Origin: Gammaproteobacteria bacterium
GTDB lineage: Bacteria > Pseudomonadota > Gammaproteobacteria > Steroidobacterales > Steroidobacteraceae
Direction of reading: 5' to 3'
DNA length: 7,912 nt
Assembly (NCBI GenBank): GCA_005877965.1
Contig: VBNP01000041.1
Location: 1 to 7,912, forward strand
How positions within the stretch are numbered: position 1 is the stretch's first letter; each line of letters begins with the position of its first letter. A program made the translations under genes and the position numbers. This document shows, in pieces, positions 1 to 6,770 of this stretch. The notes beneath the pieces were generated by a model. That model worked only from the letters and a program-made list of their open reading frames with translations. It had not been told where the DNA came from and did no database searches.

Positions 1-20
1 TGAGCCCCTGAACGGGGTCG

Positions 21-374
21 TCAGGCCGGCCGGCTACTTCCGTGGCTCGCCTGACCGCCCTTGCGACCCGCCTCGGCCGCAAGCTCCGGATGCTGAGAGA
101 AGCTCCGCTTTTCATCCGGCACACTCTGTCCACCCTTGCGTCCGGCGACCGCCGCGAGTGTGCGATTCTGCGAGAAGCTGCGCTTCGCGCCGGGAACGCT
201 CTGCCCGCCCTTGCGCCCGGCCTCCGCCGCCAGCCGCCGGTTCTGCGAGAAGCTGCGCTTCTCGTCCGGTACCGCCTTGCCACCCATGCTCGCTATCTGC
301 CGCTGCCGCTCCGCGTTCATTGATGCAAACCCACGGTGCGATATGCGCCCTTCATGAACTGTTCCTTGAGCCAT
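21..374 (-). CDS. KGG-repeat stress-induced protein (YciG/GsiB-like)
   Basis: Small, very hydrophilic, basic protein of 117 residues with no signal peptide or membrane segment. Near the N-terminus it has a GFASMN...RQRQIASMGGKA segment (residues 15-34) typical of proteobacterial KGG general-stress proteins. Three 25-residue repeats follow (about 31-55, 56-80, 81-105), each built as GG-(K/Q)-(A/S)-VP-x-x-KRSFSQ-x-x-x-LAA-x-AGRK, then a last GGQA and a short tail. KGG proteins are linked to general stress or desiccation responses, but their molecular role is poorly defined. The start is the ATG at 374, because AAGGAGA lies 6 nt upstream. The frame stays open to 524, but those 50 residues look random and cross the intergenic region. 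It lies 178 bp downstream of ccmI on the same strand and is probably transcribed separately. Family assignment is firm; function is not. Confidence 0.88.
   Translation of the reverse strand: MAQGTVHEGRISHRGFASMNAERQRQIASMGGKAVPDEKRSFSQNRRLAAEAGRKGGQSVPGAKRSFSQNRTLAAVAGRKGGQSVPDEKRSFSQHPELAAEAGRKGGQASHGSSRPA
60..284 (-). repeat. Three tandem 75-bp repeats encoding KGG units
   Basis: Three head-to-tail 75-bp units (284-210, 209-135, 134-60 on the minus strand) encode the 25-residue KGG repeats. Units 1 and 2 share a 21-nt identical block covering the RSFSQN codons (about 241-261 and 166-186). Unit 3 is more diverged (for example 91-111). Both protein and DNA are repeated in frame, so unit gain or loss would keep the reading frame. 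Confidence 0.85.
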
Positions 375-380
375 CACTGC

Positions 381-387
381 TCTCCTT
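381..387 (-). promoter_or_regulatory. Shine-Dalgarno of the KGG gene
   Basis: AAGGAGA on the minus strand, 6 nt before the ATG at 374. It is the best ribosome binding site in the window and decides the start against the longer open frame reaching 524. Confidence 0.8.
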
Positions 388-417
388 ATGTGCGCGCAGC
401 CCGAGGGATGCCGGACC

Positions 418-432
418 CGCGACTTAATCGCG
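418..432. promoter_or_regulatory. Small inverted repeat in the KGG gene leader
   Basis: CGCGA and TCGCG flank a 5-nt AT-rich core (CTTAA), centred about 50 nt upstream of the KGG start codon. It has the size and symmetry of a small operator half-site pair, but short GC-rich palindromes are common in such genomes, so this is tentative. Confidence 0.2.
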
Positions 433-552
433 ACGTGTGACGCCGTCGCCCCGAGCATACCTCCGGTGGCGCGCTTAGGAAAACAACGGCGGGTCCACAG
501 CGACGCAGTCTGGCGACAGTGCACTCAGTAAGCCACTGATTGGGTGGACTTT

Positions 553-1587
553 CTACGGCATCAGGTGATCGATGACCAGGCTCACGAGGCCGTCACGGCC
601 CACCTGATACGTCACTTCCCCTAGGGGATCGCCGCTCGCGCCCACGGGGTTCCCGGAGCGGGCAATTCGCGCCACCACCTGCACGCTCTGGCCGGGCGCG
701 AAGGCCCGACCGGGAATCATCGCATCCGAGGGGGCGAGGGAAACGACCTGCGGAAAGCGGCTCTCCAGGCGCTTGACCGCGAGCGGCGGACCGGGGTGCG
801 CCGGGTCACGCACGAAGACAAACAGGGGCGAGGCGCCAACCGCGGCCGCGAGCGAGGGAGCGAGCGTGACGTTTACGCGCACCTGCGCGCCGGGGCTTGC
901 CGCGGCCGGCGGCGGCGGGACTCCCGCTGCCGCGACAGGGGCGGCGCCGGCGAGCCTGGCGTCGATGGAGTTGATCTGCTGCTCGATGAGGGGGCGCATG
1001 TCTGCCGGGGGATCCATCGTGAGGAGCTTCAGGAAGCGCGCCCGCGCGAGCGGCAGATCGCCGCGGCGCGCCGCGACCGCTCCGCCGAAGAACAGCGCCT
1101 TGCCCGAGTCCGGTGCCAGCGCCAGCGCCCGCTCGATCAGCCGGCCGGCACGCCCGTTCAGCTCGGACTCATCGGTCAGGGCCAGGGCCTCGGCTTCGCC
1201 GGTGAGCGCGTCGGCGTTCTTGCCGTCGCTGAGGCGATCGGCGCGCTCAAAGGCCCGCAGCGCGAGCGGATACTCCTGCAAGGCGATGTACGAACGGCCG
1301 AGCATCAGCCAGCCGTCGAGGTTGCGGGGATTCTGCTCGAGCTCACGCGCCAGGCGCGCGACCATGCTCTGCGGCGAATCGCCGGGCGTGACGGCTCTCC
1401 ACGGCCAGTTGCTCCAGCTGACATACAACACCGCCGAGCCGATCACCAGCAGGACGGTGGCGGCAACGGCCGCCCACGGCGCCGGCCCCGGCGCCGCCGC
1501 CGCAACCCCGCCCCGCAGCAGCGGGATCGCCACCGCGATGACACCGGCCACGGTCAGCGCCGCCGCCAGCAGAACGAACGTGACCAT
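553..1587 (-). CDS. ccmI: Cytochrome c maturation protein CcmI (apocytochrome chaperone, TPR)
   Basis: Inner-membrane protein of 344 residues that binds apocytochrome c in the periplasm and hands it to the CcmF/CcmH heme ligation complex. Two membrane helices are visible (about 3-24 and 38-57). A TPR region follows at about 76-195 (NPRNLDGWLMLGRSYIALQ, then LIERALALAPDSGKAL and RGDLPLARARFLKLL). After a Pro/Ala-rich linker (about 211-233) comes the C-terminal beta-rich CcmI domain (234-344) with the family patterns LFVFVRDP, MIPGRAF, VARIARSGN and a terminal hydrophobic DHLMP. The ATG overlaps the ccmH TGA by 1 nt (TGATG), and AGAGGA lies about 12 nt upstream. The loop between the two helices is only about 14 residues, whereas most CcmI proteins carry a long cytoplasmic, partly coiled-coil loop there. 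The protein is correspondingly shorter than usual (often near 400). It is the last gene of the operon. Confidence 0.93.
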   Translation of the reverse strand: MVTFVLLAAALTVAGVIAVAIPLLRGGVAAAAPGPAPWAAVAATVLLVIGSAVLYVSWSNWPWRAVTPGDSPQSMVARLARELEQNPRNLDGWLMLGRSYIALQEYPLALRAFERADRLSDGKNADALTGEAEALALTDESELNGRAGRLIERALALAPDSGKALFFGGAVAARRGDLPLARARFLKLLTMDPPADMRPLIEQQINSIDARLAGAAPVAAAGVPPPPAAASPGAQVRVNVTLAPSLAAAVGASPLFVFVRDPAHPGPPLAVKRLESRFPQVVSLAPSDAMIPGRAFAPGQSVQVVARIARSGNPVGASGDPLGEVTYQVGRDGLVSLVIDHLMP

Positions 1588-2078
1588 CAGCGGCTCGGAT
1601 CCTCTTCCAGCGGCTCGTTGTCAGCAGGCACCAGGGCGATGCGCGCGCGCACGATGCGCCACGACACGAACGCGCCGACCAACAGCAACACCCCCGGTGC
1701 CAGCCACAGCCAGGCGGTCTTCGGCGCAAAGCGCGGCCGGAACAGGATGAAGTCGCCATAGCGCGCCGTCATGAAGTCGCGCACGTCCTCATCGGACTTG
1801 CCCGCCACCAGCATGTCGTGCACCTGACGGCGCAGGTCGGCGGCCAGATCCACCGGCGAATCGGCGATGGCTTCGTTCTGACACTGCATGCAGCGCAGCT
1901 CGTGAGTGAGTCCCGAATAGCGCGCCTGCAGTTCCGGAGTGGGCATCTGCGTCGGATCGACTCCCCACGCGGCGCGCTGCGGCGCCAGCATCGCGATGAG
2001 GCCTGCGGCGAGCAGCCCGAGGAGCACGGTGGCGAAGATCCGCAGGCGCAGGCTCCGCGCGGCGCGCGCGTGCCTCAT
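1587..2078 (-). CDS. ccmH: Cytochrome c maturation thiol oxidoreductase CcmH
   Basis: Periplasm-facing, membrane-anchored protein of 163 residues that acts with CcmG in keeping apocytochrome c heme-site thiols reduced. It has an N-terminal signal-like hydrophobic stretch (about 13-32) after a basic MRHARAARSLRLR start. The defining LRCMQCQN motif is at 61-68 (Cys63 and Cys66). A three-helix-bundle region with VHDMLVAGKSDEDVRDFMTARYGDFILF and FRPRF follows, then one C-terminal membrane helix (about 122-141) and a short acidic tail. The length fits stand-alone CcmH/CycL of Pseudomonas type; it is not fused to CcmI as in E. coli. The ATG at 2078 overlaps the ccmG stop as ATGA. The frame is open upstream to 2288, but that part overlaps ccmG and has no CcmH-like content, so it was excluded. 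Confidence 0.95.
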   Translation of the reverse strand: MRHARAARSLRLRIFATVLLGLLAAGLIAMLAPQRAAWGVDPTQMPTPELQARYSGLTHELRCMQCQNEAIADSPVDLAADLRRQVHDMLVAGKSDEDVRDFMTARYGDFILFRPRFAPKTAWLWLAPGVLLLVGAFVSWRIVRARIALVPADNEPLEEDPSR

Positions 2079-2617
2079 GACTTCACCGCGCCGCGCGGCG
2101 CCACGCGCGGCAGGATGTCGCGGGTCCACACATCGGGCGTCAGCGCGCCGACGTGTTTGAAGACCACGATCCCTTGCGGGTTCACCAGGAAAGTCTCGGG
2201 GGCGCCGTAGACACCCCAGTCGATGGCCGTGCGCCCCGTGCGATCGACCGCGACCACCTCGTAAGGATTGCCGAGCTGCGCGAGCCACGAGAGGGCCTGC
2301 GCGTCGTCATCCTTCCAGTCCAGCCCGATGAGCGGCACCACCGCGGCCCGGCGCACTTGCAGCAGCATTTCGTGCTCGGCGCGGCATTCCCCGCACCAGG
2401 TGCCCCACACGTTGAACAGGTACCAGCGCCCTTTCAGGCCGGCAGAGCTCACCGTGCGAGCCGGGTCGGTCAGATTCGGCAGCGAGAACTGCGGCGCCGG
2501 CCCGCCAAGCAGCGGCGACTTGATCGCGCCCTTGTCGGGCGAGTGCTTGATGCCGATGGCCAGCACGATCACCAGCAGCACGAACAGCGCCGCCGGCAGC
2601 GTAAAGCGGTTCATCAT
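2075..2617 (-). CDS. ccmG: Thiol:disulfide interchange protein CcmG/DsbE
   Basis: Membrane-tethered periplasmic thioredoxin-like protein of 180 residues. It takes electrons from the DsbD/CcdA pathway and reduces the apocytochrome c or CcmH disulfide before heme ligation. An N-terminal anchor helix (about 5-23) is followed by a PAPQFSLPNL segment (40-49) typical of DsbE. The thioredoxin fold carries FNVWGTWCGECRAEH (68-82), with active-site Cys75 and Cys78, and the family signature GVYGAPETF (135-143) with the cis-proline at 140. The acidic DWKDDDAQA region at 100-108 also fits DsbE. The residue pair between the cysteines is Gly-Glu rather than the more usual Pro-Thr or Val/Pro-Ser type. The start is ATGATG; the first ATG gives a 4-nt ATGA overlap with the ccmF stop, and GGGAG lies about 11 nt upstream. 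The second ATG is a possible alternative. Confidence 0.95.
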   Translation of the reverse strand: MMNRFTLPAALFVLLVIVLAIGIKHSPDKGAIKSPLLGGPAPQFSLPNLTDPARTVSSAGLKGRWYLFNVWGTWCGECRAEHEMLLQVRRAAVVPLIGLDWKDDDAQALSWLAQLGNPYEVVAVDRTGRTAIDWGVYGAPETFLVNPQGIVVFKHVGALTPDVWTRDILPRVAPRGAVKS

Positions 2618-4572
2618 GCCGCACCATCTCCCGCGGTAGCGCCGAGCGCGGGCGCCTCGGCGGCCCTGGCGGTGCGGTAGCGCCGGTCGGAAGCCGCCGT
2701 GGCACCGCCGATGGCCATGATGAGTGCGGCGAGCCAGATCAGGCTCACCAGCGGCCGTATCTGGATGCGCACGCTCCAGCGCCCTGCCCCGAGATCCTCA
2801 CCGAGTGCCACCAGGATATTCGCGCCGCGGTGCACCTCGATGGACGTCTGGGTGATCACCTGGTGCTGCACCCAGTACTGGCGCTTCTCGGGCCTCAAGA
2901 CCGTGACTGGTGCGCCCGCTCGTGTGACCACGATGGTGCAGCCCACGCCGTCGTAATTCGGACCCTCCACCGGTCGCACCCCGTCGAAGCGGAACTCGTA
3001 ACCGCCGGCACTCGTGCTGGCGCCGGGAGCCAGGGCCACGTCGCGCTCGGTGGTGAAGGACTGCACGGTCGTGAGCGCAATGACCGCCGTGGCGAGGCCC
3101 AGGTGCGCGATCGTCATACCGAGCACCGCGCGCGACAGCGACAGGCCGCGCCGCCAGCGATCGATGGGATCCACCAGCGAGGCCAGCACGATCCACAGCG
3201 CGAGCGTTGCGCCGACGGGGGTCAGCACCCGCCCATGGGAATAGATGCCGAACACGAGTCCGCAGGCGAGCACGGCGGCGGCGATCAACGTGTACAGCAG
3301 CGTACGTTGCTTGTCCTTGAGGCGTCCGCGCTTCCAGTTCGAGTGGATGCCGACCGACAGCAGGGCGAGCAGCGGCAGCATGGACAACATGAATGTGGGA
3401 TTGAAATACGGCGGCCCCACGGACACGGTACCCAGCTTCAGCGCATCCGAGATCAGCGGCGCCAGCGTGCCGGCGAACACCGTGGCCGCGGCAATCACCA
3501 GCAGCACGTTGTTGAAAAGGAGAAATGACTCGCGCGCCCCGAGCTCGAACCCGGCCGTCGACTTCAGCAGTGGCGCCCGCCAGGCATACAGGCTGAGCGC
3601 GCCGCCGATCATCACGATGAGAAAGGCCAGAATGAAAATACCGCGGCTCGGATCGGCGGCGAACGAATGCACCGACACCAGGACGCCAGAGCGCACCAGG
3701 AAAGTACCCAGCATGCTCATCGAGAAGGCAAGGATCGCCAGCAGCAGCGTCCAGCTCTTGAACAGCCCGCGCTTGTCCGTGACTGCGAGTGAATGCACCA
3801 GCGCCGTGCCCACCAGCCACGGCATGAACGAGGCGTTCTCGACCGGATCCCAGAACCAGAACCCGCCCCAGCCGAGCTCGTAGTACGCCCAGAAGCTCCC
3901 CAGCGCGATGCCGCAGGTGAGAAAGGCCCACGCGGCGGTGGTCCAGGGGCGAGTCCAGCGCGCCCAGACCTGGTCGAGGCGCCCCTCGAGCATGGCCGCA
4001 CACGCGAACGCGAACGCGACGGCAAAGCCCACATAGCCGGTGTAGAGAATGGGCGGATGAATCGCCAGCGCCGGATCCTGCAGGATCGGATTCAGATCGC
4101 GGCCGTCGGGCGCCGCCGGATCCAGGCGCAGAAAGGGATTGGAAGTCGCGAGCGTGAACAGCAGGAAACCGAAGCTCACGACCCCGAGCACGCCGAGCAC
4201 GCGTGCCGCGAAGCGCGGCGGCAGCCGTGCGGCCCCGATGGTCACCGCCACGGTCCAGGCGGCGAGCAGCAGGATCCACAGCAGGAGCGAGCCCTCGTGG
4301 GCACCCCACATCGCGGTGACGCGATAGAACAGGGGCAGCGCGGAGTTGGAATTCTCGGCGATGTACAGGACCGAGAAGTCATTCGCCACGAACGAAGCCA
4401 CCAGGCACCCCACGGCGGTCGCGATCATGACGAACTGGCCGGCGACCGCGGGCGTCACGGCCGCGATCCACCGGTCACGGCCCAGCATGGGGCCTGCGAT
4501 GCCGAAGAACGCCTGCAGGCCCGCCAGCAGCAGCGCGAGAATCAGGGCAAAGTGACCGAGTTCAGGCAGCAT
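2614..4572 (-). CDS. ccmF: Cytochrome c heme lyase subunit CcmF
   Basis: Large polytopic inner-membrane protein of 652 residues, the usual length, and the core of the heme ligation complex that moves heme from holo-CcmE to apocytochrome c. The tryptophan-rich WWD domain is clear at about 235-252 (WGGFWFWDPVENASFMPW). The four conserved histidines are all present: His172 in AIHPPILYTGY, His260 in TALVHS, His302 in VSVHSF and His490 in IAHLG. They sit one residue from the E. coli periplasmic (173, 303) and membrane b-heme (261, 491) ligands. LVRSGVLVSVHSF and QHQVITQTSIEVH are further family marks. About fifteen hydrophobic segments are visible, with a large periplasmic loop at about 505-605. 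The ATG at 4572 is 1 nt after the ccmE stop. I see no good Shine-Dalgarno, so translation probably depends on coupling to ccmE. Confidence 0.98.
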   Translation of the reverse strand: MLPELGHFALILALLLAGLQAFFGIAGPMLGRDRWIAAVTPAVAGQFVMIATAVGCLVASFVANDFSVLYIAENSNSALPLFYRVTAMWGAHEGSLLLWILLLAAWTVAVTIGAARLPPRFAARVLGVLGVVSFGFLLFTLATSNPFLRLDPAAPDGRDLNPILQDPALAIHPPILYTGYVGFAVAFAFACAAMLEGRLDQVWARWTRPWTTAAWAFLTCGIALGSFWAYYELGWGGFWFWDPVENASFMPWLVGTALVHSLAVTDKRGLFKSWTLLLAILAFSMSMLGTFLVRSGVLVSVHSFAADPSRGIFILAFLIVMIGGALSLYAWRAPLLKSTAGFELGARESFLLFNNVLLVIAAATVFAGTLAPLISDALKLGTVSVGPPYFNPTFMLSMLPLLALLSVGIHSNWKRGRLKDKQRTLLYTLIAAAVLACGLVFGIYSHGRVLTPVGATLALWIVLASLVDPIDRWRRGLSLSRAVLGMTIAHLGLATAVIALTTVQSFTTERDVALAPGASTSAGGYEFRFDGVRPVEGPNYDGVGCTIVVTRAGAPVTVLRPEKRQYWVQHQVITQTSIEVHRGANILVALGEDLGAGRWSVRIQIRPLVSLIWLAALIMAIGGATAASDRRYRTARAAEAPALGATAGDGAA

Positions 4573-4573
4573 G

Positions 4574-5095
4574 TCAGGTACCCGCTGAAGGAGGCGGCGC
4601 GTGTGCCGCGGGAGGGGGCCGTGAGTCCCCGGAGGATGGATCGGGCGCCGCGGTGGCGTCCGCCCGTGACTGCCCGTGGCGCTTCTTCAATGAGCGCGCC
4701 ACCTCGGGAGGCATGTACTTCTCGTCGTGTTTGGCGAGCACTTCGTCTGCGACGAAGGTGCCGTCGTGGCGCATCTGCCCGTGAGCGACCACGCCGGCTC
4801 CTTCGCGGAACAGGTCCGGCAGCACGCCGGTGTAGCTGACCGGCACGTCGTGACTGAAGTCGGTGACCACGAAGCGCACTTCCAGGCTCCCGGGAGCGCG
4901 GTGCAGGCTCCCCTGCGTCACCATGCCGCCCAGCCGGAAGCGCTCGCCCGCCGGCACCTCGCCGGCGGCGACCTGGGTCGGATCAAAGAAGAAGGTGACG
5001 TTCTGGCGAAAGGCGCTGAGCGCAAGCGCGCCGGCGAGACTCACGCCGCCGACGATGCCGAGCACCAGGGCCATGCGGCGCCGACGCGGGGTCAC
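4574..5095 (-). CDS. ccmE: Heme chaperone CcmE
   Basis: Periplasmic heme chaperone of 173 residues, anchored by one N-terminal helix, that covalently carries heme from CcmABCD to CcmF. A basic MTPRRRRM start is followed by the helix at about 8-27. The OB-fold beta-barrel follows, with VTFFFDP, FRLGGMVTQGSL, VRFVVTDF, VSYTGVLPDLFREGAGVVAHG and the heme-binding LAKHDEKYMPPE. There His123 and Tyr127 match E. coli His130 and Tyr134. The C-terminal tail (about 140-173) is flexible, Pro/Ala/Ser-rich and variable in the family. The start is GTG at 5095: it overlaps the ccmD stop as GTGA and has a purine run with GGAGG 4 nt upstream. The frame is open upstream to 5215, but that part is antiparallel nonsense across ccmD. 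An internal ATG at 5074 would cut off the basic N-terminus. Confidence 0.96.
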   Translation of the reverse strand: MTPRRRRMALVLGIVGGVSLAGALALSAFRQNVTFFFDPTQVAAGEVPAGERFRLGGMVTQGSLHRAPGSLEVRFVVTDFSHDVPVSYTGVLPDLFREGAGVVAHGQMRHDGTFVADEVLAKHDEKYMPPEVARSLKKRHGQSRADATAAPDPSSGDSRPPPAAHAPPPSAGT

Positions 5096-5256
5096 GGCCC
5101 CTCCCCCCGCATGCTCAAGCGCCGCCGCGCTTCCTCGCGCGAGCGTGCCAGCGCGCGACGCGCCCACACGATGTTCAACACGATGGCGGCGAGCGTGACC
5201 GCATACGCGGGCCACACGAAGGCGGCATAGCCGCCCATCTCGAAGAACTGACTCAT
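5092..5256 (-). CDS. ccmD: Heme exporter small subunit CcmD
   Basis: Small single-span membrane protein of 54 residues, translated by hand. It begins MSQFFEMGGYAAFVWPAYAV, continues with a hydrophobic helix (about 12-32, ending LNIVWA) and then a strongly basic, Arg-rich cytoplasmic tail (RRALARSREEARRR). The FxMGGYAxFVWPAY pattern followed by one helix and a basic tail is diagnostic of CcmD. CcmD stabilises the CcmABC-CcmE complex and is needed to release holo-CcmE from CcmABC. The ATG at 5256 overlaps the ccmC stop as ATGA, and its stop overlaps the ccmE GTG as GTGA. Only a weak Shine-Dalgarno is seen, so translation is probably coupled to ccmC. Confidence 0.95.
   Translation of the reverse strand: MSQFFEMGGYAAFVWPAYAVTLAAIVLNIVWARRALARSREEARRRLSMRGEGP
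5098..5108 (-). promoter_or_regulatory. Strong purine-rich Shine-Dalgarno of ccmE
   Basis: GGGGGGAGGGG on the minus strand, inside the end of ccmD, with GGAGG at 5104-5100 spaced 4 nt from the GTG at 5095. It supports the GTG start of ccmE and may compensate for the non-ATG codon. Confidence 0.6.
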
Positions 5257-5990
5257 GCTTTTACGATCTCACGAATCCAGCTGGCCGAGCGTTCACGGCT
5301 CAAGACTTCACCGCGCAGGCGCACCAGCAGTACCGCCCCGAAAAACAGCGTGAAGCCCAGCAGCATCATCAGCAGCGGCACCAGCATCGATGCCGCCATG
5401 GTGGGCTTGGCGAGCCGCATCACCGAGGGCGCCTGGTGGAGCGAATTCCACCAGGTCACCGAGTAATGAATGATCGGCACGTTCACCACCCCCACCACCG
5501 CGAGCACCGCGCTGGCGCGATCCGCCCGCTGCGTGTCCTCGAGCCCGGCGCGCAATCCCATGTATCCCAGATACAGAAAAAGCAGAATGAGTTCCGAGGT
5601 CAGGCGCGGATCCCACTCCCAGTACGTTCCCCACATCGGCTCGCCCCACAGCGCCCCGGTCACGAGTGCCGCGAAGGTGAACGAGGCGCCGATCGGAGCA
5701 CAGCTGGCGGCGACCGCGTGCGCCACCTTGATGCGCCAGATGAGGCCCACCGCGGCGGCAACTGCCATGGTCGTATACACCATGAGCGACATCCACGCAC
5801 TGGGCGCGTGCACATAAATGATGCGAAAGCCGTCGCCCTGCTGGTAGTCCGGGGGGGCCAGCACCAGCCCGCCCCAGAGACCGCCGATGATCAGCAGCGC
5901 CGCGGGCCAGGCAAACCACGGCGTGAGCCGGGCAGCCAGCGTGTAGACGTAGGGCGGTGAGCCGAGCCGATGAAACCAGGTCCAGGTCAT
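5253..5990 (-). CDS. ccmC: Heme exporter/heme-handling protein CcmC
   Basis: Six-helix inner-membrane protein of 245 residues that binds heme at the periplasmic face through a WWD domain and loads it onto CcmE. The N-terminal MTWTWFHRLGSPPYVY is family-typical. The WWD motif is at about 115-131 (WGEPMWGTYWEWDPRLT). The two axial heme ligands are His61 (IIYVHAPSAW) and His185 (WWNSLHQ), next to E. coli positions 60 and 184. The HYSVTWWNSLHQ signature is complete. The ATG at 5990 follows the ccmB stop after a 21-nt gap, the only true spacer inside the operon. An AGGAG at 6009-6005 lies 14 nt from the ATG, which is long. The end overlaps ccmD by 4 nt. Confidence 0.97.
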   Translation of the reverse strand: MTWTWFHRLGSPPYVYTLAARLTPWFAWPAALLIIGGLWGGLVLAPPDYQQGDGFRIIYVHAPSAWMSLMVYTTMAVAAAVGLIWRIKVAHAVAASCAPIGASFTFAALVTGALWGEPMWGTYWEWDPRLTSELILLFLYLGYMGLRAGLEDTQRADRASAVLAVVGVVNVPIIHYSVTWWNSLHQAPSVMRLAKPTMAASMLVPLLMMLLGFTLFFGAVLLVRLRGEVLSRERSASWIREIVKA

Positions 5991-6011
5991 GATGCGGGCT
6001 TGTGCTCCTGA

Positions 6012-6770
6012 TTATTCCAGGCTGATCCGCACCGCGGCCGCCGCCGCGAGCGGCGCCAGCGTCACCCCGAGCACCGCCAGGGCCGCGAGCAGCTCCAGCG
6101 GCGCCAGCAGCGGCCCGCCGGTGATCGCCAGTTGCGTCGCGCGCGCGCCGAAAATCAGCACCGGCAGCGACAACGGCAGCGTCAGCAGCGACAGCAGTGC
6201 GCCGCTGCGCTTGATCCCGAGCGTCAGGGCCGCGCCGATCGAGCCGATGAGACTCAATGCCACACTGCCGACCGCGACCGAGGCGACAATCCCGGGAACC
6301 GCCGCGGCGGAGACCCCGAGCGACAACGCTGCCAGCGGTGCCATGAGTGCGAGCGGCAGACCGGTCAACAACCAGTGCGCCGCGGTCTTGGCGAATATCA
6401 GCCACGTGAGCGACTGACCCGATAGCGCGTACTGCTCGAGCGTGCCGTCGTAGGCATCGTCGCGAAACAGAAACTCCAGCGCCAGGAGCGACGCCAGCAA
6501 CGCGCCCGCCCACAGAACACCCGGGGCGATCTCCCGCAGCCGCGCGAGCTCCGGAGAAATCGCCAGCGGGAACAGCATGGTGACCATCGCAAAGAACGCC
6601 AGCGGCTGTACCAGCTGGCCGCGCTTGCGAAACGCGAGCTGCAGGTCGCGCGCCAGGGCAAGGCCGGCCGCCTCGAGCATCGGAGCCTGCCGGCTCCCCG
6701 CCCACGCCTGCCGGGCAACCGGGGCCGCCTGCACCGCCACGCCCGTGGCGGGAGAACCGTAAGCGCTCAT
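6012..6770 (-). CDS. ccmB: Heme ABC exporter permease CcmB
   Basis: Six-span membrane component of the CcmAB transporter, which with CcmC and CcmD uses ATP hydrolysis to release holo-CcmE. Family marks: RDLQLAFRKRGQLVQPLAFF at the start of the domain, the LFRDDAYDGTLEQ motif (about 101-113), AKTAAHWLLTGLPLAL, LTLGIKRSGALLSLLTLPL and a C-terminal AAVRISLE close to the E. coli ending. At 252 residues it is about 30 longer than most CcmB. The excess is an Ala/Gly/Gln-rich N-terminus (1-30) before a second methionine (ATG at 6680) that matches the usual CcmB start. I kept the ATG at 6770 because it overlaps the ccmA stop as ATGA and has GGAG 8-9 nt upstream. The shorter form cannot be excluded. 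Confidence 0.94.
   Translation of the reverse strand: MSAYGSPATGVAVQAAPVARQAWAGSRQAPMLEAAGLALARDLQLAFRKRGQLVQPLAFFAMVTMLFPLAISPELARLREIAPGVLWAGALLASLLALEFLFRDDAYDGTLEQYALSGQSLTWLIFAKTAAHWLLTGLPLALMAPLAALSLGVSAAAVPGIVASVAVGSVALSLIGSIGAALTLGIKRSGALLSLLTLPLSLPVLIFGARATQLAITGGPLLAPLELLAALAVLGVTLAPLAAAAAVRISLE
6682..6697 (-). repeat. Perfect hairpin just upstream of the alternative ccmB start
   Basis: GGAGCC-tgcc-GGCTCC, a 6-bp all-matching stem with a 4-nt loop, lies inside the N-terminal extension of ccmB, one base upstream of the internal ATG at 6680. In mRNA it would fold immediately before that codon. There is no U-tract, so it is not a terminator. A role in start choice is only a possibility. 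Confidence 0.4.

Larger units (their letters stand above)
375..552. other. Intergenic region between ccmI and the KGG gene
   Basis: 178 bp without a supported gene. It holds the Shine-Dalgarno of the KGG gene, a 5-bp inverted repeat CGCGA-cttaa-TCGCG at 418-432, and a weak -10-like TATGCT on the minus strand (459-454) without a convincing -35. A bulged AG-CCAC/GTGG-CT hairpin at 531-550, just after the ccmI stop, has no U-tract. A promoter for the KGG gene is expected here, but I cannot place it with confidence. Confidence 0.5.

Noticed and set aside
4..18. Possible terminator stem after the KGG stop (CCCC/GGGG)
   Set aside because: Only 4 GC pairs plus a wobble, and the window ends before any U-tract could be seen.
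375..524. N-terminal extension of the KGG protein to a start at 524
   Set aside because: The ATG at 374 has a near-ideal Shine-Dalgarno and family-like sequence begins after it; the extra 50 residues have no family similarity.
531..550. Hairpin right after the ccmI stop as operon terminator
   Set aside because: The stem is short and bulged with no U-tract, so an intrinsic terminator is not supported.
2079..2288. Longer ccmH starting at 2288
   Set aside because: The extension lies wholly inside ccmG in another frame and is arginine-rich shadow translation; the ATGA start at 2078 gives a proper signal-like N-terminus.
2798..4309. 503-codon open frame on the minus strand overlapping ccmF
   Set aside because: Shadow frame caused by high GC at third codon positions; Arg/Ala/Gly-rich with no motif, while ccmF is certain in the other frame.
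3793..4839. 348-codon plus-strand open frame antisense to ccmF/ccmE
   Set aside because: Composition is the reverse-strand image of the ccm genes, with no motif and no ribosome binding logic.
5096..5215. Longer ccmE starting at 5215
   Set aside because: The extension covers ccmD in another frame; the GTG at 5095 has a Shine-Dalgarno and a stop/start overlap.
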